Positions 10,295-23,000 of a stretch of 64,000 nt of DNA are shown here, in pieces. The notes under the pieces are model-generated. The model had not been told where the DNA came from and searched no databases. It worked only from the letters and a program-made list of their open reading frames with translations. Numbering within the stretch: position 1 is the stretch's first letter; every line of letters begins with the position of its first letter. Location: NCBI GenBank assembly GCA_947579605.1, contig OX388311.1, forward strand, positions 28,646,951 through 28,710,950, given 5' to 3'. The position numbers and the translations under genes are program-made. Source of the DNA: Athripsodes cinereus (taxonomy: Eukaryota > Arthropoda > Insecta > Trichoptera > Leptoceridae).

Positions 10295-11010
10295 GCTCTT
10301 CAATACGGCAATGAGATTTGCCACCCATTCTGAATGTCTTTATTTTTTTGTTAACACGGAGAGGACAGCTGGTCTATTGGCTTCCCCACTTTTGGGATAT
10401 GCCGTGATGGTATAATAGTAGTAATGAATATTCAGAACGCAAATGTTCCGGAGTTTCCTCACCAAGAATAAAAACTCAAGACTCAACAGCACATCACAAG
10501 TGTCTTTATTTTTATGGGACAAAGATTGCGATCCGCATGCCGATTACATTATATGATCAGTCCGCTGACTACCCCACTTGTAGAAGACGACGTAACGGCT
10601 TAGATAGATAGAAAACAGAAATTATATTCAAATAAAGATCATGATAATAAAAATCCATTTTAGTACTGATTTTCAAAGTGTTATGTATGTAGGTGTAGGA
10701 TTTGTATACGATTTAACTATATTGCAACTACGAGTATGTACCTGAAAACTGTCTCTTTGGCTTAGTTGTTAATATCTAACAGTACAGGTACTTAGTGTTG
10801 ATAAACTACTTGCGTTGATTGAGGCATAAATATTTTTGTCCGTTCGCATATATGTACATATTTATTGTACGCTATAGCTACCCAGATAAAAGGGTTGTCA
10901 CATCACACTTTTGCTGGAAAAGTTGCACTGGTTAAGAGTAAGTGAAAGGGTTCAATACAAACTGTGCCTTATAGTCTAAAAAGCTTTGAATAATATGGCA
11001 CCTCAGTCAC

Positions 11011-11300
11011 TTGCTTAGCTGTGTTCTCAAAACACCTGAAAGTAGACCTCTACGCTCAGCTAAGACATACACCAACATACTGGACGAGAACGATAGAGCA
11101 AACAAGTCCTGCTTCTATGATAGGGCTTTTGGTGTCGCAGGACTCGTCATCTGGAACCGACTTCCCGAGGACCTCCGTAAAAACCAACCGATAACAACGT
11201 TCAGGAGCAAGTTGCAGACATCGCTCTTCTAACATAGTTTCCCACGCCCTTGAGATGGATGCTCTATTAAACGGCGCCGTATAAATCATCCAACATACAT
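11011..11300 (+). pseudogene. LINE C-terminal fragment
   Basis: The frame ends DRAFGVAGLVIWNRLPEDLR and then TTFRSKLQTSLF, the terminal WNxLP motif of CR1/L2-type LINE polymerases. The 3' UTR ends in catacatacat. A related terminus lies at 16640-16980. RT and endonuclease are absent. Confidence 0.7.
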
Positions 11301-11454
11301 ACATATGTGATTAGAAGAGAAAAAAATGTGTTGTAGGTATAATATTATATTCCAGGGAAAAAAATTCATTTTTCATATTTATTTATATTTTAAAAAACAT
11401 TCGACTTTTAATGGGACTCTGTGTGATTCTTTTATGACAGAGAACAAGTAATAA

Positions 11455-11680
11455 AACTCCCACTCTTTTCTGTTAGATTTCAAGTGTCCTGTAAAATACA
11501 GGTATACGTAAAATATCGCATTTAAGACACGTAATTCAGTGATTAGAGAAGTCACCCATCCGGAACGCCTTTACTTATATTGACACAGAGACTATCGTTT
11601 GCATTTCTATTACTTGCAGTTAGCTAACTTGCTGTCCCATCTACAGTATAGGGATGCCATGATGGTATGATGATGGAAAC
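11455..11680 (+). repeat. Family R copy whose tail seeded a minisatellite
   Basis: Standard family R order: cactcttttctgttagattt, agtgtcctgtaaaatacagg, and ttgacacagag. Its last part (acttgcagttagctaacttg to tgccatgatggtatgatgat) is the unit of the 96-bp array that follows. Confidence 0.75.
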
Positions 11681-12364
11681 ATCATTCTCCATGTTTGCGT
11701 TTCTATTACTTGCAGTTAGCTAACTTGCTGTCCCATCTACAGTATAGGGATGCCATGATGGTATGATGATGGAAACATCATTCTCCATGTTTGCGTTTCT
11801 ATTACTTGCAGTTAGCTAACTTGCTGTCCCATCTACAGTATAGGGATGCCATGATGGTATGATGATGGAAACATCATTCTCCATGTTTGCATTTCTATTA
11901 CTTGCAGTTAGCTAACTTGCTGTCCCATCTACAGTATAGGGATGCCATGATGGTATGATGATGGAAACATCATTCTCCATGTTTGCGTTTCTATTACTTG
12001 CAGTTAGCTAACTTGCTGTCCCATCTACAGTATAGGGATGCCATGATGGTATGATGATGGAAACATCATTCTCCATGTTTGCGTTTCTATTACTTGCAGT
12101 TAGCTAACTTGCTGTCCCATCTACAGTATAGGGATGCCATGATGGTATGATGATGGAAACATCATTCTCCATGTTTGCGTTTCTATTACTTGCAGTTAGC
12201 TAACTTGCTGTCCCATCTACAGTATAGGGATGCCATGATGGTATGATGATGGAAACATCATTCTCCATGTTTGCGTTTCTATTACTTGCAGTTAGCTAAC
12301 TTGCTGTCCCATCTACAGTATAGGGATGCCATGATGGTATGATGATGGAAACATCATTCTCCAC
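11597..12364 (+). repeat. Minisatellite, 8 x 96 bp
   Basis: Eight direct units starting gtttgc(a/g)tttctattac at 11597, 11693, 11789, 11885, 11981, 12077, 12173 and 12269. They are nearly identical; units 1 and 4 carry gcattt where the rest have gcgttt. Each unit contains the family R tail (tgccatgatggtatgatgat). No coding role is apparent. Confidence 0.95.
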
Positions 12365-12605
12365 GTTTTTGTAATAAACTTCGTTACCAAAGTGTTGTTA
12401 TTTTCTTGAATAATAATAATCATTTGCGAGAAAGATTACTTATGGATATTTTTGCCTTTAAGTTTTTCAATAATTCAACTTATCGACCAACGGTTGTTGG
12501 TGTAAGTTCATTAAAATAATAAATTAAAATAAAACACGAAATTTAGCTATTCCACTGCTATTTTTCTGAAATATTTCCAAGTTCTCTGTTGCAATACAGC
12601 CAGTA

Positions 12606-12855
12606 GACGGCCGGTGTGGCACAAAACTTAACTCTTGCCTGTGAAAAACCACAAGGTCCCGGGGTCGGTCCCCGACCAGGACATAATAAAAATTTGCTTC
12701 TTTAAAATTATGCTGGGTTTGCGTATATGTATATATGTTTGGTGCGTTATATTATATTATGAGCGATTCGTCGTGTTAGTATTAATGACACAATATTCAT
12801 ATATGTAGAATAGCAAGGTCTGTGTAAATTGTCCATATAGTTGTATAAAGTTATG
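12606..12855 (+). repeat. tRNA-derived SINE S1, copy 2
   Basis: Head gacggccggtgtggcacaaa and a degenerate B box (ggggtcggtccccga), followed by the S1 body (gggtttgcgtatatg and tctgtgtaaattgtccatat). More decayed than the copy at 3138. Confidence 0.7.
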
Positions 12856-13164
12856 CCTCGTTATTGAATAGGTACACTGCGAAGTTCCTCAACTGTGTTT
12901 TATTTAAAATAAAATCCAAAACACACTCCTTCTAGTGAACAATGAAATAAACGTAATTAATTTAATGTTGTATTTTCGAAAACTACAGAGTCAGAGGACA
13001 TTAACGGTTGTATTTAAATTTAGGGAGAAATTTGTCGAGGGGCGCTCTTCAGCTAAACCTTGAACCTTCAAATACCTAGAACTAATTTATGCAACCCTTA
13101 ATGTTGGTTAATTAAGGAATCGTTGGTTAATCGCTTGATTAATTTAGTCCACTTTTGCTAATAA

Positions 13165-13430
13165 AAGGTGTATACAATCACGACATATGCCACAAGGGGA
13201 GTAAGCAACAGACTAACCAATGCAATAAACATACGAGTTTTTCTCTTCGTGCCAATAAAAAATAATACTTAAGATTGGTGGCATTCTCATCACTAAATTG
13301 AAAATATTAAAAGTCTTATACGTGAGGTTTTAAGAACACCTACCTTTTACATGACACTCGAAAATTAACAGAAACAACTGGAAGACTTATTCTTTGGGAG
13401 ACTCTAAGTTTAAATCTAGTACGAGTATTT
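13165..13430 (-). repeat. Family R copy
   Basis: Reads as the reverse of family R: atcacgacatatgccacaag, then the agagaaaa/gtgccaataaaa block, aatttagtgatgagaatgcc on the other strand, and cctaccttttacatgacact. The (TAG)n tail is lost. Confidence 0.7.
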
Positions 13431-14017
13431 AGTAATAATAATATCTTGCAAGAAACTTCATTGAAAGACTTGATAATATATTCAGCAGTGGTACGTAGCT
13501 GTTATAAGGGCATATAGACAAAGCAGCGCAATGTGTACATAATGTGTGGCAGAGATTATAAGCTGTGTATTTCACATGTTCGCCTATTCGTCGTCACCGT
13601 TTTCGTGCGAACTCCCAAAACTAGTAGCAAGAAGATTATTGCACTTGTATCAAATAGAGGTAACATAAGATGTTAACGGCCTAAAGCTTGGATCATATGA
13701 ATATCTCAAGTCAACATATGGACATTTATTTTTTATCCATGTAATACTGAAATGAGAACCAGAAGAGCCATGGAGGATTTGAACCACGAGAGTTGATCCT
13801 CAGATGATAAAAAATTATGCCCAGGAAAATGAAGAATTAGTATTCTAGGAATGGAGTTAGTCCAAGTTAGCAGTTAGTCTGGTCAGTTGGTCTTCTGGCT
13901 GCACTACAGGTGAGATATGCCATGATGTTATAGATACTCTACATGTGGAATATGGCATGAAATTTTATAATAACTTCTGTCTTCTGAACATTTTTTTGAG
14001 CCATATGAGAGTCGTGG

Positions 14018-14140
14018 TTAGATGGAAGAAATCACTTTATAGTGATAATCTCGCCACTGCACATTGTCCTAGTTTTTAAAATTTTATATTATTTTGTTAA
14101 CACTGTTGTGTAATGATGATGTGCAAAAAGAATAAATAAA
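14018..14140 (+). repeat. LINE 3' tail fragment
   Basis: Starts ggttagatggaagaaatcac and ends gcaaaaagaataaataaat. Parallel to 7293-7428. Confidence 0.6.
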
Positions 14141-14895
14141 TATTGATTTAATATTCAACAATATTCTGCTTTTATCACCCATTTTTGTATGGGTGACAAA
14201 ATTCGATAGTTGAAGCGCAAACGCGCTAGATGACGTCACACATTATAAGGGTATGAGAGTAACTAATTCCTTAAACTCTAATTTAATATGAGATCTAGGG
14301 TATCTCGTGTAAACAGTGCTTAAATGCACTGATAGAAGTCAAGAGAGTTATCTAAACTGCGCTTGTTGTTGTATGGTTTTACCTACAACTTGAACGCTTA
14401 ACTAAATGTTTGCTTTATTATAATAATAATACCTACATAATGTGAACAGACTTCAACGTAACTTACGTGGCTTCTGCATAATAATAATAATATTATAATC
14501 AATATTAAATTATGACTTAACTTAATTATGAACAAGACACGAACTCGTGCAACTAGAAAATCTTATTTTGCTTCCTTATTTACCAACCTACTTTACTTTA
14601 AGGTAAAAAAATCCTTCTGACCATGGGTGTACCCAGAGAGGTGGGGAAAGAAACAGTTGACCATTTCAAGGATCTCGAAAATATAAGGAAAATATAAAAT
14701 TTTTGAAAAACAAGAAAAACGTGATACATTTCAAATTTCTGTACCAAATTGTATATTTGGAGACGTGGTGGTCGAATTTTGCGTGTAAAATTACCAAATT
14801 GGGAAAATAATTTTGATTACTTGCTGCCTTCCTCCTCCTCACTCTGGAAAAATGCTAGGTGCACCTGTGAGATAAATAAATGTACGAGCTGTAGG

Positions 14896-15080
14896 CCTAG
14901 TCAAAACACATTTAAGCGTTACGTTTTCGTTTCGTTTTCGTTCAAACGCGGACGACGTTGCGAGAACGCGTCAATTTTCGTAGCTACTTGTGTATTTTAG
15001 CTACGAAAATTGATGCGTTCTCGCAACCTCGTCTTGTTTGAAAGAAAACGTATCGCTTAAATGTGTTTTGACTAGGGGCC
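14896..15080. mobile_element. Foldback MITE
   Basis: Near-perfect inverted arms: ctagtcaaaacacatttaag on the left and cttaaatgtgttttgactag on the right, continuing inward through cgttttcg, gcgagaacgcgtcaattttc and its complement to a centre near 14990. Arms are about 85 bp. The empty paralogous site at about 15445 supports insertion. Confidence 0.85.
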
Positions 15081-15114
15081 CTGATATATTTAATGTGTAG
15101 GTAATAATAACGAC

Positions 15115-15236
15115 AAAAATCTTTATTGCAAAAAAAAACTAAACAATATAAAAAAAATATGACAACATTATTACTGTACAAACAATTTTGTGCCTTGGGC
15201 AAGTTTATCGCAGAAGCTCGATATCTTCCAACTAAC
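15115..15236 (-). repeat. LINE 3' tail fragment
   Basis: On the minus strand it begins ggttagttggaagatatcga and ends attgcaataaagatttttg-like. Same family as 1281-1400. Confidence 0.65.
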
Positions 15237-15239
15237 CTA

Positions 15240-16555
15240 GGTATTCCTAATATTAATCAGTACCTATAATATAACTAAAAGTAGCACAAAATTTCTAGAT
15301 ACATTTAAAAAACAGTGAGACGGAGGGTTGATATTTTGCTTGTAAAATTATCATGTTGTGAAAATAAATTTGATAACTTGCTGCGTCCCTCCTATTTAAT
15401 GTAAAAAAAAATGTTGGGTGCACCCGTGAGTCAAAATTTAATGTACGATAAGATATATTTCATGTGAAGGTAATATACCTTAATCAGAGCGCAGGGGATG
15501 TCGTGGGAAGAGGTGATGCGATTGGCACAGAGATGCTCTGAATGGAGGAGGGTGGTTTCTGCGTTGTTCTCCCGAGAGGAGCGTTGAGGGCGATTATGAT
15601 GAACAATATTATACTCTTATTATTGTATTATACATAATTGTGTTTTGAGCAAACTTTGATATCATTATTACGTGCATATTTATACTTTGGTAGATACAAT
15701 GCATATTATAGTATCCGACATTAGGTATAGCAGAGAAGGGTACTACCACTTTTATAAGACACTAGGTATTATTACTTCTCACAACACCCTCAAATGAAAT
15801 ATGGGAAGACAAGTGCCACTAAATTTCCAGCTTCTAGCGTACTACATAATAATAAATACCTACTAGGTGTGAGACACCAGGCTACCCAGTACCATTTATA
15901 TTAGAAACAAGTGGTGACTGCAAACTAAACTTTTTATTATAGACTAATTTTTATAGACTTAATTTGTATCTATTGACAATATCCGGCTCGAAGGACCATG
16001 TTGAATTAGCTATTCGAGAACAGCGCGCAAATTAAAGCAAGAGTAAGTACCTACGAGCAGCAACCAAGGAGTATAATTGCCAACTAAAAAACAGAAAGAT
16101 TGTTGTATACAAATAATATAATATATAACTTACATCCTGTAATCGTTCTCCGTAGAGTTCTCGGAAAATAATAAGACTCTTACTTATTTCCCAGGTTCCC
16201 AGTGTCTCCCAGTGGTATTCGTAAAACTTTACCAGTAAGACGTTTATATCTTCAAAGGGTATACCAGTCATCGTGGATTACTTATTTTTTATTGTCAATA
16301 TAAAAAGACACAACTCAGCTCATTCAGCTTTCAGTGTTCCTGCCAGGAATACAGAGCTGAAACCAATATCTGTTTGATCGTAAAATGACGCCAAAAAAAC
16401 AAATCATCCAATATCATCATCATCATTTAGAGCGTCTTTGCGCCAATTGAGTCACCTCTTCCCAAGTTATTCTTAGCGCCCTTCTGTCAGGAACGGCGTA
16501 TTGTGAAAGACGAACGTCGCGGCCGTCAGAAGCCTTGTGGATAAAGGCATATTTT
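15240..16555. other. No gene seen
   Basis: AT-rich sequence apart from the repeat half at 15310-15440. A short segment near 15487-15595 (aggggatgtcgtgggaagag; ggaggagggtggtttctgcg) is GC-richer, and a related antisense-like segment is near 16430-16500 (gagtcacctcttcccaagtt). It resembles RTE-type LINE debris, but no frame is long enough to claim. Confidence 0.35.
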
Positions 16556-16559
16556 CTTT

Positions 16560-17225
16560 TTAGCCAACTATTCAAATTCAAATATTTTTATTTAAATAAA
16601 ATTAACAATTTAATAATATTACATACACACCTTATTAATCAGAGACAAAATTCTCTAAGGTCTCAATCCAACATCTCAACAAGATTAGAAGTAGTTAAAA
16701 TGAGTCCAGCGCCAGCGTACTTGGATCGCGCCTTCATATCTGCGGGTCCTAGTGCGTGGAATAGGCTTCCCACAAACATCAGGGAAGCAGAGACCTTGAC
16801 CCAGTTTAAGACCCATTTGAAAACGCATCTTTTTAAGAAATCATATGGATTAAACTGAATATATATGTAAGGTCACTGTTATATTTTGCAACGCTATAGC
16901 GAATACCTTAAAACATCCTATGCGCCCTTGAGGTGGATCTGTCCACAAAACGGCGCTGTAAAAATTATCCGATTATTATTACTAAAAAACACATTTATTA
17001 GGTACATATTTGACCCTCAAAATTGAGCAGTGCTCGTGCTTTGAGGGTTTAAAAATATTTCATATAGGTAATTAACATAAAACAATAGCGCTCACCAAAT
17101 AATAATAAAAACAAACACATATCTACAATACAAATAGCAACCAAATACAGTTTCTTAACAAAACTCAACAACAGAGCAGTTGAACAGCTATTTAAAAATA
17201 TCTTTCAGATTCAATTTAAAACACT
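16560..17225 (-). repeat. LINE 3' UTR, interrupted by another LINE end
   Basis: Bases 16560-16637 and 16983-17225 match 49195-49496 nearly base for base and include a stem-loop accctcaa...ttgagggt at 17013-17048. On the minus strand the family ends aaatatttgaatttga, typical of CR1-like tails. The copy at 49195 lacks the intervening 16638-16980. Confidence 0.85.
16638..16980 (+). pseudogene. 5'-truncated LINE C-terminus inserted in a LINE tail
   Basis: The frame ends YLDRAFISAGPSAWNRLPTN, then LTQFKTHLKTHLFKKS, the terminal motif also seen at 11011-11232. The 3' end is (ATT)n (gattattattact). The insertion is defined by the unoccupied copy at 49255-49262. Confidence 0.8.
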
Positions 17226-17711
17226 ATTATTGGGCATTCTCAAATAATAACCAGCCAGAACCATCGCCTCTCTTGTAACATATATTTTTGGTACACAATA
17301 TAAGTTGTGACATGCTAATTCCACCTTAAAACTAATATCTTCTTACATAGACACGAACAAGCCAAAATAGTTTGAAATTTTCGTGATATATAAAAGTAAA
17401 ATGTATCCCAGAGAATTCCTCTGCATGGACCACAGAGTCAAACGTCAGGGATGTCAACATTTCAGGACAAAACTATTTGTCATTTAAACAAAGTAGGGTT
17501 AAGATACTAACATGACCACATTTCCCAGTCAAAAAGCGTTTTGCATTACATTAGATATACTTATGTACTACGTTCCTACCACTTTTATTGTCTTTTCTCT
17601 GCGAGTCGAATAAAATGATACTTTTATGTTACGAGCTAAATGCGAACTATGGTATTTTCTTTTAATTATGATCCAAAGAATTTGGAATACCAGCTAGAAA
17701 AGAATAATTCT

Positions 17712-18020
17712 TCCACTCTTTTCTGTAAGTATTCTATTTTCCTGTAAAAAGCAGCTCCGTAAAACATCTTCAATTGAGCAGTAACGAGGTATATGTCACT
17801 CATCCTAGTTATTGTCATGGAGAAGACAACTTGAATGATGTCTGCTAGTTTATTTATTTAACATTGTTTATCTTTTTCCAGCAGTCGGCATTACAGTTTA
17901 CCCCAAATAAGTAACCCCACTTGTGGGATTTCTCTGGGATCGCATTGGCCGAAAGCTGTAATGGTCCCAGTAGAATATTATGGTGTCTTTTCAATAATAA
18001 TATGCCGTGATGGTATGAAC
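17712..18020 (+). repeat. Family R fragments
   Basis: 17712-17860 keeps ccactcttttctgtaagtat and ttttcctgtaaaaagcag. 17905-18016 keeps aaccccacttgtgggat and atatgccgtgatggtatga, with unrelated DNA between them. Decayed. Confidence 0.6.
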
Positions 18021-18246
18021 CCATATATAAATTTTTCTTCCCTTAGTAATTTGATAAACGAGTATTTCAAATGAAAAAATGGTCCCCAGATTTCTGCGCT
18101 ATTCGGGTGGTCGGTAGATTTCCTTCCCTTAGTAGTATCATCTGAATTGTCTCCCCCTGAAGCTGTAAACACCTTACTGTTTTTCTAAATATGGCAAGAA
18201 AAAAGGAATGAACGTTCGTTTTCATCATTTATCCGCAAGAACATTC

Positions 18247-18800
18247 AGGCGATAGAAGTAACGCTCATGTCTTTGAATCACAAGGTCCCGGGTTCGATTC
18301 CCGGCCAGAGCAATGTGAAGAATGATCTTTTTCAAATTGTCCTGGATCTGGGTGTTACATGTATAATATGTGTTTATTGACCCGACGAACGTTGTTTTGC
18401 CATTTACATTATTTATTATATAAACATTATATATCGACCGGAGTTGAAAATTATTGAATTACTAATATCGCTATTAAAAAATAGGGTTTGATGGTAGACG
18501 GGTGAAAATTTAGGCCTGTATGTATTTTTTAATGCCTCGCTATAAAAAAATTGACCAAAAAATAAAATAAAAAATTCGGGGTGGACCACCCTTAACTTTA
18601 AGGGGCATGAAAAATAGATGTTGGCCGATTTTCAGACCTACCCGATAAGCACACAAAATTTCATCAAAATCGGTCCAGCCGTTTCGGAGGAATATGATAA
18701 CAAACATCGTGACACGAGAATTTTAATACTAGACTAGATTGTCTAAGTTTGTAACTAACTCAATCGATGTGAATTGTCTATCATGTTATGTTATTTGTTC
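18247..18800 (+). repeat. tRNA-derived SINE S1, copy 3, interrupted
   Basis: B box gggttcgattcccggcc, then the S1 body to ataatatgtgtttattg. The S1 end (atgtgaattgtctatcatg) resumes near 18767. Repeat P lies in between. Confidence 0.7.
18377..18735 (+). repeat. Interspersed repeat P, copy 2
   Basis: gacccgacgaacgttgtttt at the start, a gatggtagacgggtgaaaat block, ggggtggaccacccttaac, and a conserved end atttcatcaaaatcggtcca and gtttcggaggaatatgataa. Matches 2038-2345 in opposite orientation. Confidence 0.7.
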
Positions 18801-20031
18801 GGTAAATGTGGATGTTCCTACTACCCAAATTTGCCCAGAAAAAATGTAGTTTATCCTAAAATCGAGTTTGAACGATAACGTGAACGTCTATAAACTTAAA
18901 AAGTATAATAATATTAGCGCAAAATACCATTAGACCACAGTATTACGGTATTCAGCCTCCGTCGACATAGTAGCCAGAATTCAATTTCAAATTATTTCAT
19001 TCCTATTTGATGCTTTGAAGATTAACATTTTTTGTTTCAAATTGGTCATGCCTTATAGAGTTTAATTGAAGATCGTTTCCGGCCAATAGGATAGTAATAA
19101 CAATAATAATAATACCTACTTTACAAAATATCCAAATCCTGTACATAATACGACATCCGTGTCTGAAAAATGTACGTAGATATTTTGGACATTAATTGTA
19201 GTCGATTTTTTACTCATATTTTGATTTTAAACCACTCTAGATTAATCATTTCGACGCTTATGAATCGACTCAAGACTTGGTTAAGAGTACTCTTTAAACC
19301 CGGGTAAAACTCCTTATTCCTCTGTATCATAGTTATCACATGGCTCAAATTTTTTTGAAAGCTGTATACTGTATAAATAATATAGTTATCAACTCGATAT
19401 TTTTCCATTAGTAGATTTAAGATTATATTATACGTTCTTCATACAATTCCTGTTTTTTCAAAGTGGAAAGACGTCATCTGTTGTAGTTTTAATGGAACAA
19501 CATTTTGATATCTGATAAAATATAATACCTATACCATGACGATATCTCCTAAAATTCTAACATTTGAGATTCTAATGATATCTGAATAATAATAATAAAA
19601 TGCATAAAAATTGTTAAAGAAATTTAGCCTTAATTTTGTAAAATTAAAAAAAAACACATTATTTGTAGTCAAACATTTATAATAACAATGTTTATTGAAA
19701 ACTATAAATAATGTAATTGCAACTAGGTATACATAAATTTTGCGCAACATTTCATATTTTGTGTATAATATTAAAATACATTCAGCCATAAAAACGCCAT
19801 TATGATACAGTTGCACGATATTAAACTTTATTAAATTTTTATCTTCACGCCTATAATTTGCAAAAGCCGCCGAATCAAATCATGCGTGAGATTGCCATGT
19901 TTAGTAGTAACGTTTTTTATTATCTTGCAACACCATACACAAGAGAAACGTCAAAATATCTGTCAATTAATAGTTGTCAAAAAAAATTACAAATTATATC
20001 AAAAAAAATCATTTTGTTTTTATTTACACAA
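18801..20031. other. No gene seen; 5' flank of ZAD gene 1
   Basis: AT-rich. No tandem array or TIR pair stands out. The immediate 250 bp upstream of 20032 would contain the promoter and 5' UTR of ZAD gene 1. I cannot place a start site. Confidence 0.4.
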
Positions 20032-23000
20032 ATGTCACTTTCGTGGGATGATTTATGTAGACTTTGCGCAAATATTGATAAAAATAATAATTTGTTGTTC
20101 AGCGAGGATGGAGAGAAAAAAGGATTATTACAATTTATAGAAAAATTCCTATCAATTACAGTGAGTTTATTTTTCTTTCAAACGAAAACTCATTCAAACT
20201 CTTCTTGATAATTTTTCTTTCAAACGATATTTAACAAACTGTTTAATAATGAAGTAAATTTAATCAACTTTAATTCATGAAATTACAATGAATACAATAA
20301 CTTCAAAATTATTGTAAAAGTGCTAATTGTTTTGTGTTATTTCTTTGCATTTGACAATTTCTTCTCTACTGACATCTTTTTAGATTTCACCAGAACATGA
20401 ATTACCAGCAAAAGTCTGTCAGGAATGTTGGGATAGAGTGATAAATTTCCAAAGTTTCGCGGCACAATGTGAAAAGATTCAATTATTTTTTAAGAAATAC
20501 AATAAGTCATCAATAGTGCTTCATGATAATGAGCAGCTACAGTGTCTCAAATCAGAATTTATCTTCACAGAAACACCAGAAATCAAAAAAGAAATACATG
20601 AAGAGGTTATACTGATTATTTTTATTAATATTTATTTATAAATTATTTATTTAGAAATAAGTTCTCATATGAACCATACTTGATTTTTTTCCCATCAAAA
20701 TTCTCTGTCATTTTCATCAATGGAATAAGTCTGAATATGCCAAATGTTGTGAAAACTTATGAACTTACTTACTTTTGATTACCAAACAGTCCTCGTAGAA
20801 TCTTAGCCTTCCAAACAATGGATGTCCAAGTCTTTGGATCTTGAGGAGCTGATTACCAGCCTTCTTAAGCAGTTAACTTCTCCAAAATTATTTTTTATTT
20901 TTTTACATTTATGTTACAGGTTTTGCACAATTATGTTGTATTGTAAATGAATTCTATACGATCACATTGTATCCCAAAAAAGGGGTGGCCAATAGACTTA
21001 GTGCATGTGATAAATATGCAAGTTGTCCACCTCGTATCACTAAAAGTTAAGATATTCAAGATGGGTAGCACACCTTATTGCTGAATTTAAGATGTTAATT
21101 ATCTTAATGTGATATTTTTTTGAATACCTGCCTTTTACAGGATTATCAAAAACTTACAGAAATTGTATTCTTAATTCTTATTTGCTTTTTATTATTTATT
21201 AATATTTCTACTGCATTATGTTTACAGCTCAACTTTATAGGTAATAATTATGATGACATAGTGGATGATGCTCTGGATTATTTGCCACTCAGCGATCTCA
21301 TTGACACGAAAAAGAACATTCCAAAAATTAAACTTAATCCAGTTAAGAAAAAACGAGGCAGACCAAGAAAGAATCTTAAATCTACTGAATGTACTGAAAT
21401 AGATGATAAGAAAATATTTACAAAACTAAACCAACTGCTCAGTGATCGTAAGATTTAGTTATTTTATTTGATAATGAAGTCGATTTGTTTTGTTTGTGCA
21501 GTTTTTTGAAAACCGACACATGTGAACATTTTAGGAGCCATAACATCTCATGAAAAATGAAGTCTATAAAATCTTTCATTAATATTAAAAATGAAAGTAA
21601 ATAAACTTCGCACATTTTTACTTATATAAAAAAAAATAAACTCAATGTTTTCGAATATGTACATTCGAGATCTAAATAAATATTCGCATTCAAAACGTTT
21701 GAGTTGATTATATTGTTTTATATAAGTGACAGTATACAAAAATTCTTTTTCTTCATTTTTAATAATGTAATAAAAAATACCTTTCACAGTATTAGTACTA
21801 ATCATTTTTAAAAATGCTTCATACTTATCTTCAAATACATCATTGGAAATATGTGATGTTATATTAAATATTACAGATCTTTAGAAATATTTTGTATCCT
21901 GTCACACCACTATGTCAAGAAATTTAGCTGCATCTAAATAAATAAACACAAGGAAACAATATTTCAGGACAATTTTGTACCAATTGAGTAAATTTTTGTA
22001 ATCCGACTTATCATTTACTTTTCTTCCAGATGAAGATGGCGGTAATCAATCAGATGATGATGCGCAATCAGATGAAAATATTTTAAGCAAGTCAAAGAGA
22101 AAAGTTAAGTTAAGCAATAGTGATGAATTTCAAGATATACCTAAACAAAATAGTAAACTTTGGTTGAAGAAGCAGTATAATATTTTTAAGTAAGTTTGAT
22201 GTTTTCAATTCATGTGTATGTCTGACCCTATGAATAGTCAGAAATATCTGTGTACATTGTGGTATAGACAATGTGAACATAAGTCCTCATAATCTGTTCA
22301 AAACAGACCAGTGATCTCCAACCTCTGGCTCCTTTGAAAAATCTGACAACGGGAGGGAGTGTTTGGAATTCAGAAAATCTTTTATCATCAAATTCTGGAA
22401 TCTGAGATCTAAATTAAGCTTGGTTCTGACTTTTAAAAATTCCGGTGACAATAATGATTTGAGATTCTGAGCAAATATTCTTCAACACACCGAAAAGAAT
22501 ATTCAACATTTCGAATTCCTATACCAACTCCACGTATATTTTAGATATGTTTCATCCAAAATACTAAAAAAAAACAAGTCAATGGGGTTCTTTTCCAGGT
22601 TCACCTGTCACATATGTGAGAAAGAGTTTTCCAATTGGAATGCATTAGGAAACCATGTGAGAAAAGCACACAAATGTAATGCTAAAGTACGCTGTGTCTG
22701 TTTGAAATATCTCTCATCTAGAAAATCACTCCTCCAACATATCGCAAGACATAATCCAGATAAAGGATTTCAGTAAGTCCAAACATATACTTTTCTTTTT
22801 TTCCATCAATTTTGGATAACTTACTATTATCACCCTCTTTGGTAATACACCTATAACAACATCAGAGAGCTTATCTATTATTTAGACATGGCATTGCTAT
22901 TAGAATATTTTTTTGCTCTGGTAACATGTGGTTCCTTGATTGATGTATTAGTTGATTAAAATTTGTGATATTATTGATTATTTTATGAATTGTTTATATC

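Larger units (their letters stand above)
9497..10413 (+). repeat. Family R copy, split by a MITE
   Basis: The left part, 9497-9583, ends at acgttttacatctta. The right part, 10297-10413, resumes at caatacggcaatgagatttg and runs to gatatgccgtgatggtata. Family R elsewhere joins these directly, so 9584-10294 is a later insertion. Confidence 0.85.
14757..15440. repeat. Diverged repeat pair, one copy interrupted by a foldback MITE
   Basis: Segment 14757-14890 (gtgtaaaattaccaaattgg, gattacttgctgccttcctc, ggtgcacctgtgag, tgtacga) parallels 15310-15440 (gtaaaattatcatgttgtg, gataacttgctgcgtccctc, gtgcacccgtgag, tgtacga). In the first copy the match resumes after the palindrome, at gatatatttaatgtgtaggt (15083). 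In the second copy it is continuous. Confidence 0.6.

Noticed and set aside
11597..12364. CRISPR-like array
   Set aside because: Units are contiguous 96-bp copies with no unique spacers, in a eukaryotic context.
14749..15202. Frames 14749-15000 and 14984-15202
   Set aside because: They run through a palindromic MITE and a LINE tail and have no conserved motif.
16535..16858. 107-codon frame as a small gene
   Set aside because: The N-terminal half is AT-rich LINE UTR in frame by chance; the rest is a LINE C-terminus.
19858..20208. An earlier start for ZAD gene 1 using the frame from 19858
   Set aside because: The ATG at 20032 places the ZAD cysteines at the usual distance from the N-terminus. 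The upstream codons look like 5' UTR (low complexity, no match to sister genes).
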